From: Syngnathus acus
Taxonomy: Eukaryota; Chordata; Actinopteri; Syngnathiformes; Syngnathidae
Length of the DNA stretch: 64,000 bases
Reading direction: 5' to 3'
Assembly (NCBI RefSeq): GCF_901709675.1
Contig: NC_051088.1
Coordinates: 9,078,193 to 9,142,192, forward strand
Below, piece after piece: positions 32,216-44,300 of the stretch. The notes below the pieces were generated by a model. That model was not told the DNA's origin and made no database searches. It worked only from the letters and a program-made list of their open reading frames with translations. How positions within the stretch are numbered: the first letter of the stretch is position 1; each line of letters opens with the position of its first letter. The translations under genes and the position numbers were made by a program.

Positions 32216-35034
32216 TATCAAATACAGTGTTTAATTGCAAAATCATGGTTTGAAATAAACTAGTGTTTTTGCTATTTTTAAATCAAATATTTTCCTTTGA
32301 CTTCCAAGGGACACATCATTCATTGTCATTCAAAGACCACATGATTGGTACAGACAGTGGCTGCACAAGCATTTGACCTGACAAAGAATAAGAATGCTTA
32401 GAATTGATTGTTGCATCTGTTGGGCAGCAAATGTTATTCATGAGGTTTCATATTGAGTCTCACATGATTGGCCTTGTTGGAATTACTCAATGTGGAGTGC
32501 GCTAGTCGCACTCTGCGGCATCAAACTAACACCAATTGTCTATTCCAAAATAGCTCAATGCGTGTTCGTTTTTCCTCTGATTAAGGACGGTATTCACGCC
32601 AACACAATAAAAAAACATACACAAGGTGGGTTGTGTTTGATTCGATCTGTTATTGATTCTCTGGGTTCACGAAAAGTGTACAGCGCTGGACCGCTTTTAC
32701 TACCATGCCGACGTTCCGCTGAGTCAAAAAAGCCGGTACTACTCTACTCCTGAAGTCCACACACTTATATAGTAGCCTGCCAATATTATAACTCTAAAAA
32801 CATGTCGGATGAGGTCTCATCAGTCTCATCAATTCTTGGATGTCTGTTAATCAGGCGACGGCCTTTCTAACTGGGCTCCCCGTCTTAGGGTGTCTCAGTC
32901 ACGAAGGCGACCACCTTCCTCGTGTCAAATTTCCCTACATACACGTAACTTACGGTGCCTATACACATTCTTGGGCTTTTTTAAATGTCCAAAATCTTGT
33001 GCTGACTGTGAACAGACTGTTTACTGCTAATATTATTAAATGTTCAAAATACTTTCAGACCTCATCGTCTATTTGGCATCTCAGAATGCTTTATCAGGTC
33101 TTAGCTCATCGTCTGTCATGCTGACCTTCTAAACATGCAGGCTGCTAATGTTGTCAGATATATGTACACAAAATACATGCTTATACGGGTAAAATATATG
33201 AATACATATAAACACATGGGCTTTAAAGCAATGGATATGTATATATTATTTTGCTAACAGGGAATTTAACTATAGCCCTTCAGTGCCTACAATGGATTGA
33301 AGGACAAATTGAAACAAAAATAACAAGCATATCCTGGGATGTAGCCCCAAATAAATGACATTTTAATAGCCACAGAAAATATAAAATAATTATTTTTAAC
33401 ACTCAAGCCTTTCTTTCGTGAAATCCCACATAGAGTTTGGATTTAAGTCACAAAAGACTTCCAGACTAGATTCTGTGACCTGATGAAAAGAGGTTTGAAC
33501 CCTCTGGCTTCAATTTTAAACTGCATGTGTAGAGGGAATCAGCACTGCTTATCACCTGCCCCCCTGCCAACACACAAAGGAAAATTCTCCTTGCCACTGC
33601 TGCACAATGACAATCCACCAAATTTAACTTTGATTGGATTCATTTTTTTTTTTTTTTAGAGAGGGGACACTTATTTTTTTCCCCATTTTGCCAAGAAGGA
33701 ATTGAGCAATAATGAGGAATCGTATTGGGCTTCCATTGTATCAGCCCTGTTTGGTAAAGGTAAAGACCCAATGATGCATCTTAATTGTTTTACAGGCAGT
33801 TGTGATCAGAAGTGCTGTTTCATATTAGTACGAGGAGTATTTGGGATGGTCGTGGCGGTAGCTGTTAGGTGCCAAAGACTTGACACATAGGCAATTCATG
33901 GCAATGTGGAGTTTTTGCATTGAGTTCAACTGAATTTTGCATCAACAATAAACATCACAAATGTTGAAATCGTACTGAAAATGTTATTTGTTGGTGACCG
34001 CAACTACAGTTAAAATGAAGCAAAGTGAAGCGAGAGAGATGATAAAATGAGACGGAAGATTTGAACCGTTCAATCTGTGTATCACTTGTCTGCAACGCTG
34101 CAATGCTAACGGCTGTTATAAAACTGCAGTTGTTTACATTAGAAATTACGCTTGTACCAAACAAGTGACGTCATGCACACTGTGATCGTGAATTTCTGCA
34201 TTCCGGTGCCCTCAAATTTGTCAGTGGAGACTGCTTTTATGTGTCTCCATCTTCGACGAACAACTTTACACAACACGGAGACTGTAAAACAAGAGGAAAT
34301 AAAACTTTACAGCCTCCTGTACGTGAAATGCCAATATGAAGGCAGGTCTTAAATTTGATAAAGTTGACTTGTGAATTTAAAGCAGCAGTTGATTTGAGCC
34401 TTTGATGTGGCCCACCGTGCAATTCTAAAACCACATAAAACACAGGAGAAACAGTTATAAACAGCTCCATAAAATATACCCATAAGTGTTCACAGGATGA
34501 AAAAAGAAACATGACATCATATTTCTTGGGGCTGTAGTCAACCCCAAAAATATTTGGTTGACTTTCAGTCATTGAAATCTTCGACCATTTAATTGGTAGC
34601 CAGGAAGAAAAAAAAAACTCATTTATCTCTACATTCATTAAATCAGCTACAATTCACTGTGTGCTCCCTACCTGACTGGTCCTTAACACAACACTAAATT
34701 AGCCCAAACAATGAAATGTGGCAACATGCTTGATGGAGCTAAATCAGACAAGCAGAAAAGAGAGGGATTTAAATGCGTGGCTCGACATCGTTACCAGGTT
34801 ACGCTGGCGAGATGACGCACACGGGCCGGTTGACTGGTTAGCGCATCAGTCCCGACAGGCTCGTCAGAGTGTAATCTATCACTCACAGAATGCTCAGGTC
34901 ACATTTTTAATCATTACTGCCATCTAAATGTCAGGTAGGCCACCGGCGCCGGCCAACGCAGTGGTCTCTCCTGTCGGCCGCAGAGTTCAAGATTGTGAAG
35001 TAAAAAAGAGGCATGAAAGATTTCACGTCTATGA
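32216..35034. other. Gene-desert DNA, no gene recognised
   Basis: No exon, RNA gene or clear repeat seen. Open frames lack recognisable domains. Confidence 0.4.
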
Positions 35035-35345
35035 GTTTTAGATATTTATTAGGAGAAATACAGATTTATTTAATTATATTATTTTAATTCATAATCCATT
35101 TTACAGCTAATTCATGACCCTCCAACCGACTGGCGGAGATCAGCCCTACGTATTTCTCATTCCATTCATTGAGGCCCTCTACGGCTTCCCCAGCTCTGAT
35201 TTAGTGTTTTGTAGGTGAGGAGAAGGAGCAAGTTTAACTTAGCGACTTACTGCCAACAGCTTTAGATTAAATCCCACAAAGCCCATTTCATTTCCCCGCT
35301 GAAAGGGAAATGTCCTTGTCTATTACCAAAGCAGCCTGCTGGAGC
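35035..35345. promoter_or_regulatory. Candidate conserved noncoding element
   Basis: This stretch has homeodomain-type AT-rich cores (TTTAATTATATTATTTTAAT, CAGCTAATTCATGACC), then balanced non-repetitive sequence (CCGACTGGCGGAGATCAGCC). Texture resembles vertebrate enhancers and differs from the flanks. It is a prediction from appearance only. Confidence 0.2.
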
Positions 35346-35899
35346 AAGTCAAAGAGTCTTTTTTTTTCAGAGAGGTGTACAGTCTATTTCAATGTCAAAC
35401 ACCCACCTTGCTTTTCGTTGTTTGGTCCGTCAAGGCTGATCTCGCTCAATAGAGCCACAAGAATAAAGCACTGCAGAAGTTGACATTTAACTGGAACCCC
35501 CCCACCAAAAAAAAGTTCGATTTTTCTTCTCCTTTTCAAACGAAACCATGAAGGGATGTGATGAAGGCATATGTCAGACTTTTCTGACTCACTGCAATGA
35601 TGTATCTATGCACTCAAACAACTCTGTGGTCGGACAACATCTAGATTTGAAGAAAAAAAATGATGTCAATATGGCAAAAATAACTTAATGTTATCAACCA
35701 CAACTACATGCATAAAGTACATGACAATTAACTTTGCTAAAAAATTCAAAAACATTAGCTTTGTAGTACTTAAACACTGTTTTTAACCCATTTATCTTGA
35801 TTTACTCTTCAGTGAATCCTCTGATACAACTCTGAAGTCGTACATTTTGTAATTCAACCAGCGCATACCGGGTGAGACTTCAGTCACAATTGTCTAGGC

Positions 35900-36150
35900 T
35901 TAAAGCGGAAGTCAAGCAAAACAAAAATCTTATTTATATAAGATATATAGGGCAATATAGGGCACCACTTAAAATAGCATTCTGATTGCCGCTTGCTGTC
36001 GACTGAAAATGACATGACTGTTGCTCAGGGCTTAGGTAATGACCAACTACAGGCCACTTCTCTCATGTAATGTTCGCAAGCTGAGCACTTCTGCACTGTG
36101 ATGATGTTTTTAGTCGACAGCAAGTGGCAAAATGGCCGATGCCTGATATG
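35900..36150. mobile_element. Foldback/MITE-like element with TTGCTGTCGACT inverted arms
   Basis: CTTGCTGTCGACT near 35991-36003 and its exact reverse complement AGTCGACAGCAAG near 36113-36125 form 13-bp arms. Similarity extends outward through TTGCC and a run of A. The left edge carries TTAAAGCGGAAGTCAAG. I recall this layout from a widespread fish nonautonomous DNA element. The outer limits are approximate. Confidence 0.6.
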
Positions 36151-37090
36151 GTTAATAACAGGTGAATTTTGCTGCTAAATTCATAACCAGTGAAAATAAT
36201 GTACACCATGAATATGTAATGGTAAAATTAATGTACCCCTCTGTGAAGATGTAAACTTCTTTCTTAAAAGACAAACATAATTTCAAACAAATTAGTCATG
36301 TCAGTTGTATCAATACAATTGATGTGTGACAACATCTGAGAAAAATTGCTTCAGGCAAAAGCCATGAGGGAAATGGGTTCAATCCATTTTAGTAATTGTC
36401 TGATGAGGAATGATGCGCTCTGCACACTCAATTAGGTTTAGTTCTCAAAAACCATTAAGTGAATCCCCTCCATATGTTAAATAATGGGCATATTTCTATT
36501 ATAACTGCCTGCCCCATTTTTTTTAATTGTGTTGGTACTAGAAAAAATAAATGCTTTTCCATCATTACATGCTATATAAATAAGGTGTCAGGGAGGTAAT
36601 GGAATAAAGTACAAATAACCTTAACACCCACTTGTTATGTTGTGTCTCATACAATTGGCTTCCTACGGCATGCGTTTACATTAACGCTTGAATTCAACTT
36701 TCAAGTGTTGAATTCAAGTGTTCAAAACAAACACAGATGTATGGGGTAGGTATCTGGCCAAAATGAGACAACTGTGCTCATTTGTGAAAGGCACAACCCA
36801 CATCTTTTTCTTGACAAATGTTGAGTCTTCTCATGCCAATTCCAAATTGATGCCATTAAAAGAGTGAAATGAGACCTTGTTCATCTCACCTGTATCGATG
36901 CAGCCAAACACCATGCTGTAATTCACCAAATCTGTTTGTTCGAAAATTCATCAAGTACCAGAACAAGACAATATAGACTACCGTACTGTACAGACCTCCT
37001 GCATGAGGTGCATGATGTCAGGGGAAAACTATCCATCATCAGTTTGTGGGAATATTTAGATGAGATTGTCGTTATTTCACTATGTATAGA

Positions 37091-37456
37091 CCAGGGGTGT
37101 CAAACTAATTTTTGTCACTGGCCACATCATAATTGTTTTCCCTCAGAGGGCTGTTATGATGTGAACCCATATAAATGTGTGATTGCCTCATATAGCTGTA
37201 TACTACATACACAAATTGATGGATAACTAGCTCTGAAAACTGAGGCCAGTAAAAAAGGAATTATTCAACTATCATTTTATTTTAAAATAAAAACTGCTTG
37301 CACTACATGAACATTAGTAAAAGTGAAGACAATTTACTATTTTGATATTTTACCAAACAACGAAGTCGACGTGCAGAACATAATCTGTCTTCATGGATCA
37401 CATAAAAAAAATTGGTGGGTTGATTCTTGCACGCATACCTTGAGTTTGACACCTGT
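37091..37456. mobile_element. hAT-type nonautonomous element, second full-length copy
   Basis: The ends are CCAGGGGTGTCAAACT and TGAGTTTGACACCTGT. The flanking octamers TGTATAGA (37083-37090) and TGTATAGG (37457-37464) agree at 7 of 8 positions, fitting a decayed 8-bp target duplication. The interior is AT-rich and diverged from the 8671-8978 copy, so it is older. Confidence 0.75.
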
Positions 37457-38644
37457 TGTATAGGCCTTTTTTATTTGAGGAGGAGGGAGTGCCGTGAGAA
37501 TTTTCAGATGTAAACTATGTACCCCCTGCAAAACTGAAGAAGTCTAGAAAATGCGCATTGTCACAATAAAAGCACTCAAACATTGAATTAGGGTATATGT
37601 ATTTAGTTTGGTACGGTAGCAAAAAGTGCCATTATTGTGTAACTTATCTTTACAGGTGTGTGTAGGCTTCAGTAGTTTTCGTATATTATTTGTGGTATAT
37701 AATCAAAAACATCTTCTCTTGTGCTGCTATCATAGAATAACAATGCTTTACATCAGTAAATCAACACAGCTTGTCCTTGTCACAAAGACGGTGAAACCTC
37801 CCACCAGTGTGCAGTAAAACTGAATGATGACGTATGCCCACAATTATTATTTATACAACCATTTCATTTATCCCAACCCCCTGTTGTGCAAGGAAAGTCT
37901 GTTGCGTTTGTCCTCATTGGGATTTTGAAGATGCTTTTTTTTCCCCCTCTAATGTTAAGTAACACTGTAAAATGTTTTCAAAGAGTTGGTGCCAAGGACA
38001 AAATGGTTATCCCGGTCTTAGCTGTGATTATGCAAAGCGTTGAAAAGCGTCAAAGCGCTAATTTACAATAATGACTTTAAAATATAGTATACGTGAGTCT
38101 GCATATTTATTGCAGAGCAGGTCATGTGCACATAGCGTGAGGGACAGTCCATCTGTTTTTTTGAGTCCCTATTTGGACAAGGAAGAGTTGCATCACTAAT
38201 GCTTTCATTGATCACTGGGCCTTTTCATTCATCACCAAAGGGTCATTATAATGCCTCCATCTAATGACATTGTTCAAACGCCAATCACTCACGTCTGAAC
38301 AAATAGCCTGCATGTGCCACTTTGTGGGAGCAGTGTACACATTGTGAGAGCCATGGGGATGGAAAAAAAAGGAACATTTTGGGGATGCATTCCAATACAT
38401 AATCTAAGTGATGGGAGAAATTTGATGGCTGGGTGGTGACAGACAAGATACTCTTAAAACAGCTGGATCAAAACAATAATAATACTACTAATAATAATAT
38501 ATACACTTTAGGATATTTAAAAAAAAAAAAAAGATTTGCAGACAGATGGACAAACAACCAGACAAATGATAGACAGATGATAAATGGCCAGACAGACAGA
38601 TAGATGACAATAAAATGGTAATAAAATAGCTAGCAATATCTCTA

Positions 38645-38757
38645 TTTTTAAAAAGCGAAGACAATTTGCAATTTTAGTATTGACAGATGAATTGCACATT
38701 CACGGGCCACATAAAATCACGTGGAACCGTATTTGGCTCCTGGGCCTTGAGTTTGAC
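38645..38757. mobile_element. Truncated copy of the GTGTCAAACTC hAT-type element
   Basis: AAGCGAAGACAATTTGCAAT, ACGGGCCACATAAAAT and the terminal CTTGAGTTTGACACCAG match one end of the family. The other end is missing. Confidence 0.75.
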
Positions 38758-39628
38758 ACCAGTGGTGTTGAGACACAAAAAACATGATGTTCTTTCTTCA
38801 ACCCAAGTGTGTGACACAAGTACTGTTGTATATATATCTGATGTGTGAAAACGAACATAAGCTTGACACTCTTTCCTGTCATCATTTGGCTTTAATGAAC
38901 CAATCAAATCCATGTCGTCTTGAAGCACTAAACAAATTGGCACACGGGGTTGAACTTGAACATGCGGCGCGCATGCACTCCTCTTATTCTGCTCAAAGCT
39001 GCTTTAAATAGGTTGTTTGCTCAAATGTGTCCAGGGTAATGCAATAGATACATCTATTTTTGATGACGTAAATGGGATCGTGCGATTTAATTCCACAAAA
39101 GCTCATGGCCAGCTGCCAACCTCTCAAATGAAAGCCCACGATTGCCACCTTGTGATAGATGACATCTATTGCACATAATTGTGTCAAACTGGGTGGCCCT
39201 TTGCATTACTAGGTAAATAAGAAGCTTGCAAGTTCAAAGGGTTAGTTAACCCTGCTTTAGAGTTTCGGAGCTGCAAAATTTGCATGGCTTGACAGTTCGA
39301 CCCCTAACTTTGAGTCCACCTTATTCCTACACCTCCAGGATCGTTTGCATAAAATGTGGGAGGCCCTTTCGGTCGTTTTGTGTCTATGGATGGGTGCGAC
39401 TTCACTTTACAGATGAGCAATGTGGAAACGCCAGGTGTTGCACCTTTAAAGATAAAATATTTCAATCTCGCTCCTTGCTCGTCAAGCAGGGTAGGGACAA
39501 CGAAAAAGCGCCCGGGGACAAGTTACAATCACGTTTAACTACATAACAAACTTTGACGTAATGAATCTCAAAAGAAGGCGAACCCAGTCTTATTTACAAA
39601 CAACTGCAGTTATTCTGCAAAGTTCATG

Positions 39629-39664
39629 GGATTTTATGGATATTAATTAACATCCATAAAATCC
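39629..39664. repeat. Perfect 13-bp inverted repeat, 10-nt spacer
   Basis: Arms GGATTTTATGGAT and ATCCATAAAATCC flank ATTAATTAAC. An AT-rich hairpin is possible. Neither a T-run terminator nor a neighbouring gene gives it a function. Confidence 0.85.
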
Positions 39665-41338
39665 TAAATATTGCAGCGATACTTCTAATAATTTTGGAGG
39701 TTGACAAATACCACACACATTTCAATAATACCCGATTTTATATTGTGGGACTCACCCGTTGAACTGTCAAAACACTTTTTCCTCGTCTGGGAAAGCCAGT
39801 CAAAACCAATGCTCTTGTCGTCCTCGGTTAAACTTCTGCTTGTTAGTAGAACTGCCGGTGTTGCGCAACAAGCTCCCGAGGCGTGCAAGACATTGTTCAA
39901 TGCGATTACGGCTATTGATCGCTCAGTAAAGGGTGTGTAGAAAACCGTTCAAAAACACCGCTCCATAACCAATGGGAGCATTTTACCCAGTTTCTTGTCG
40001 GAAGTTCCTCCCACATTAGTTCCCAAAGGAAAGGTCCCAGGATTAAGGTGGATGCTTGAAAAATGGTAGATTTGGCGAGAATCGTAAGTCAACCCATGTG
40101 ATTTGCTTTCACAGGAACACAAAAAAGTGAGTGGCAGACCAGATCTGGGCCTCAGTCCTTGAGTTTGAAACCTACGACATAAGGCATAAAAAGTGACCAT
40201 ATTAAAAACCATGGTATCTCTTGGGAAAATCCAGATTTCTTCAGATGCTGAATTATGGTTTTTCATTCATTAGAACTGGCATCTCTTCGACAATTCTTGA
40301 GATTGCAATTTATTCTGCTCGCAACGGGATTTAGACTGTGGCCATCCAGTTCTTAAGGCCAAATTCTAAAAGTATAGCAACAGATAACCCCATGGGTTTA
40401 TATGAATACATGTGGAAAGATAATGACCTCCAATAAAATATGATTAACTACCACCGGCTGTCAGAAAATGTGTAGCTTTATTTAGATCCATAACCAGCGG
40501 GAAGAAAAAAAAAAAGGTTCTTGGATTAAAAATACTACACCTGTCACTTATTGAGCATAAAAAGGTTTTTTTAAATTACAACTGGAATTCTAAACACATT
40601 CTTAGTATGACTCTTGAATAAAGACCACTCTCAGACCACTGCTTTCACATCTTTCAATCATCAGGCAATACAACGTATTTGGTACATTGAGACGTTTGAG
40701 GGTAAAAGGTGCTACTTTGATCCAGTTGTGATTTAAGTGGTCACACAGAAAATGTATGGAAACATCATTTAAAAAACGAGAGCATTTAATATACCATATG
40801 CATTTCTGTGTCACAATGTAAATCAGTTAAACATAAGACACAAATGCGGCACAACCACAGGTCACCTCTCCTTCGACAAAGTCTCTCAAATGAGGTGAAA
40901 ATGAAGTAACTGGGAATATTTGGATGAACAGATCTAGAGCCAACAAATTAAATGAATAGCAATAGCAGAACTGAAAACATGGATAAATTAAGTTCAAAAC
41001 ACAAAAAGAAATAGACAAAAGGTTCAGAAAACTATTGTTTGGCCTACTGTTTTGTGTGCAAGGGGAACCAGATGAAGACGCAAACAATCCCATCAAAGAA
41101 AACCTCCTCCGAGTCTCCATCTCAGTATACGTGGGAAAAAAAGCTGGGGTGGCAGGGAAGGAGACACCATTTTACGTGATCCTGCCAGTGGGTTTAGCTG
41201 TTTAACTGAGGGGTAAAAAAGCAACTCTTGCTTTCCCTCCTCTACACACAAGTCAGTGCTTGTTGGACAATAAAAATCCTTGTATAAAAAAAATGTGAAT
41301 GTGACAAAAAAAAAAAAAAGACGACAGCAGCAATTGGC

Positions 41339-44300
41339 TCAGTCTATCTTGACTGCGGCGTAGATCTTCCTAATGAACATGTAGGCGGCATAGAAACCGA
41401 TTGTGCCAGTTAGCAGCCAGAAAGACAGGACCATCAGGGTGGTGTAGCCAAAGTATAACAATGATGGGATGAAATCCACAATGTCCAGCTGCAGAAGAAC
41501 CAAGAGGGGATAAATTGTCAGATCACATTTCTCATCTGATGTTTTTTTTTTGTTTTGGTGAAAAGCCCAGATTTTTCACACCTTAAAGCGCACTAAAAAT
41601 CCTTTGACTGAAAAATCAACAGTGCACCTTGTAATTTAGAGCACCTTATGTATGGATGGATGTCGACTTTTCATTCATCTTTGATTCAAATTCCTACTTG
41701 ATATGTTCTCATCATCATCTAAACAAGGGGTGTCAAACTCATTTTTTCCACGGGCCGCATTGTAGTCATAGCTTCTTTCGGAGGGCCATTATGGCTGTCA
41801 ACCCAAATAAATGTATGAGCACCTCATATTATATACAGTAAAAGCTACAAAACAAACTGACAAATAACTCGTTTTCAAATCAGACGAGTAAAAACTGGTC
41901 AAATATTAAAAAAATATATATATATATTTATGTGAAGACAATTTGCAATTCTAGTAATGACACACGAATTTGATGCACAATGTGTCTTCGTGGGCCACAT
42001 AAAATGTGGTTCCCAAACTTTTTATTTGCAACGCCCCTTTGGAGATGAAATTACTTTGGATTTCATTATCAAGCAGCCCTACTTTAATATGTATTTTATT
42101 AGAATGTCTTGCTTTCTACGCAAGATTACCAGGAGAAAACCAACATGAGCACAGAAAGAACAAAAACTGCACACTAGCACACCAACACACATTCAATGAC
42201 TGGAGCAATTATTATTGAGCCCCATGTACTCTCCATTGATAACAGTATGAACTTTTACCTTGTTGACAAAGTAGAAAACGGCATACACGAGGACATAAAA
42301 TGCTGACCCTCCTGAAACCAGGAAAGTTCTCCACCACCATCGATAGTCCTGTTTATGAGTGTTAAGAGACACAAAACAAAAAAACAGTCAAAGTTGCGTA
42401 GAGCACTTTGGCCAAAGTTAATTCTGAAATTTCACCCAAAAGTTGAATAACTGAATAATATATAAGGGAGATATAAAACAAAAAAAAAACAAAAAAAACA
42501 GGAGGGGTCATTCAGTGGCTACTGGTCAACTATCACAATGTAACAGTAAATATATAATTTTACATAATCAAAAATTATATCCTACTCTTTCTTTAAAAAA
42601 AAATAGCATCAACATTTGAACATGGTGACATTCATAAATTTTACTTTATGAAAAATTATACATACCTCTGCACACAGCTGGAAATAAACCATGACAATGC
42701 TGATCTGAGAGCAGGAGACTACCAATATGATGAAGACCAGAAACAGGAAGCCAAAGAGATAATAGAATTGATTCTCCCAGATGGCCTAAAGAAGTCAAAG
42801 TACAAGTTAATGTACATTACTGCAAGGGAGTGCTGAGAAAGGAACAATTCATTACTACCGTCTGTTTGGCAAATAAACATACTAAAATGTACGTAACAGA
42901 GAGAAGACTGCCTTCAATTTGTAACAGTAATGGCACTTACACTAAAAATGAAGAAGAGCTCTATGAACATGGCACCAAATGGTAGGATCCCCGCCATCAG
43001 GATTCTAATGAAAGTGGGGAAAAATAAAACCATTGTAGCATAAACGAACAGGCCTTGAATAAGCCATCGAAAAGATTATTGGAGTTGTGTCAACCCTCAC
43101 CCCACAAACTTGTTCATGTACCAGCGCTGCTCTGGGACCTGCCGAGGGATTTGGTTGGTGCGCACGGGGTTGTCATACGGCTGCTTGCGGAAACCAAAGT
43201 AGTAACCCAGGTAGACCAAGGGCATGGAGATACCAAACCACATGCACAGCAGAGCCAGCATGGTCGTGAAAGGCACCTGAATAAGGCATAATGACGCTGC
43301 AATTGTTAATTTTGTGTTCATGTAGTGGAAACTTGCTGCAGGGCTCGTATCAACAAGTCCATAACATCTGGCATTTTGAGAAGCTCTGCTAATTGTCATT
43401 ATTACAACATGCAGATCGCTTGGTCTATATCCTGTTTTGACACTCACCGCCCCAGAGGAGTGCTCTCCCCAGATGAAACAGTTTAGGATGAAGCAGATTC
43501 CAAACACCACAGCTGGATACAAAGTTGCAGTCTACGGGAGATAGCACAAAGCTTTTCACATGTCCAAGTAGCAAACTGAGTTCACAAACAAGAAAAGTTT
43601 TTTCTTAGTGATATACTGGATGTGAATGGGCCACTTTGTACAAGTAAAGTTGGGACCCAAGGTCAAAAAAACGTTACGTGCCCCTGTGACTGAAGCTAAT
43701 TTGAACACTCACACAAAATGCTCCTTTTCTCCACCGATGGCCTTTCAGTGTGCGGTAGAGTCTCCCGGCAAAGTAACCTCCGAATACACTGCAAAACGCC
43801 AACAACCCAAGAGAAAACATCTAAACACCATCTAAAACCTGATTCGCTCCATCTTCTTGGGGAGGAATCAAAAGTCAAAAGATCTCACCCCATAAACATG
43901 AAGAGGAAGCATGCAGTGGTCATCAAAGCTCCTCTACTCGAAGGAGATAACATGCCCAACATGGCGACAACTACACAGAGAGAAAGAGGAAGAACAATCA
44001 CTCATTATCGAAGAATATTTGCCGTCTGTGGCAAACTATTATCTTAGATGTTTTGTTATAAAAAGATTTAATTTTACTTCAAAAACAAAGATTGTTTGCA
44101 AGTTATCTTGAAGCACTGTATGAAGATATGTACGCAGACATTTAGTTTTTATGCAAAAGTAAAGGGTAGGATTAGCGCAAATTCAATAAACACTCACAGA
44201 TGACAATGAGGATCATGCAAAAGAGCTGGATCCCTGATCCTAGAAGTGAGCTGAGAATCATGGGATACTGAGGTGGCCTGAAGACATCACCATGGACATT

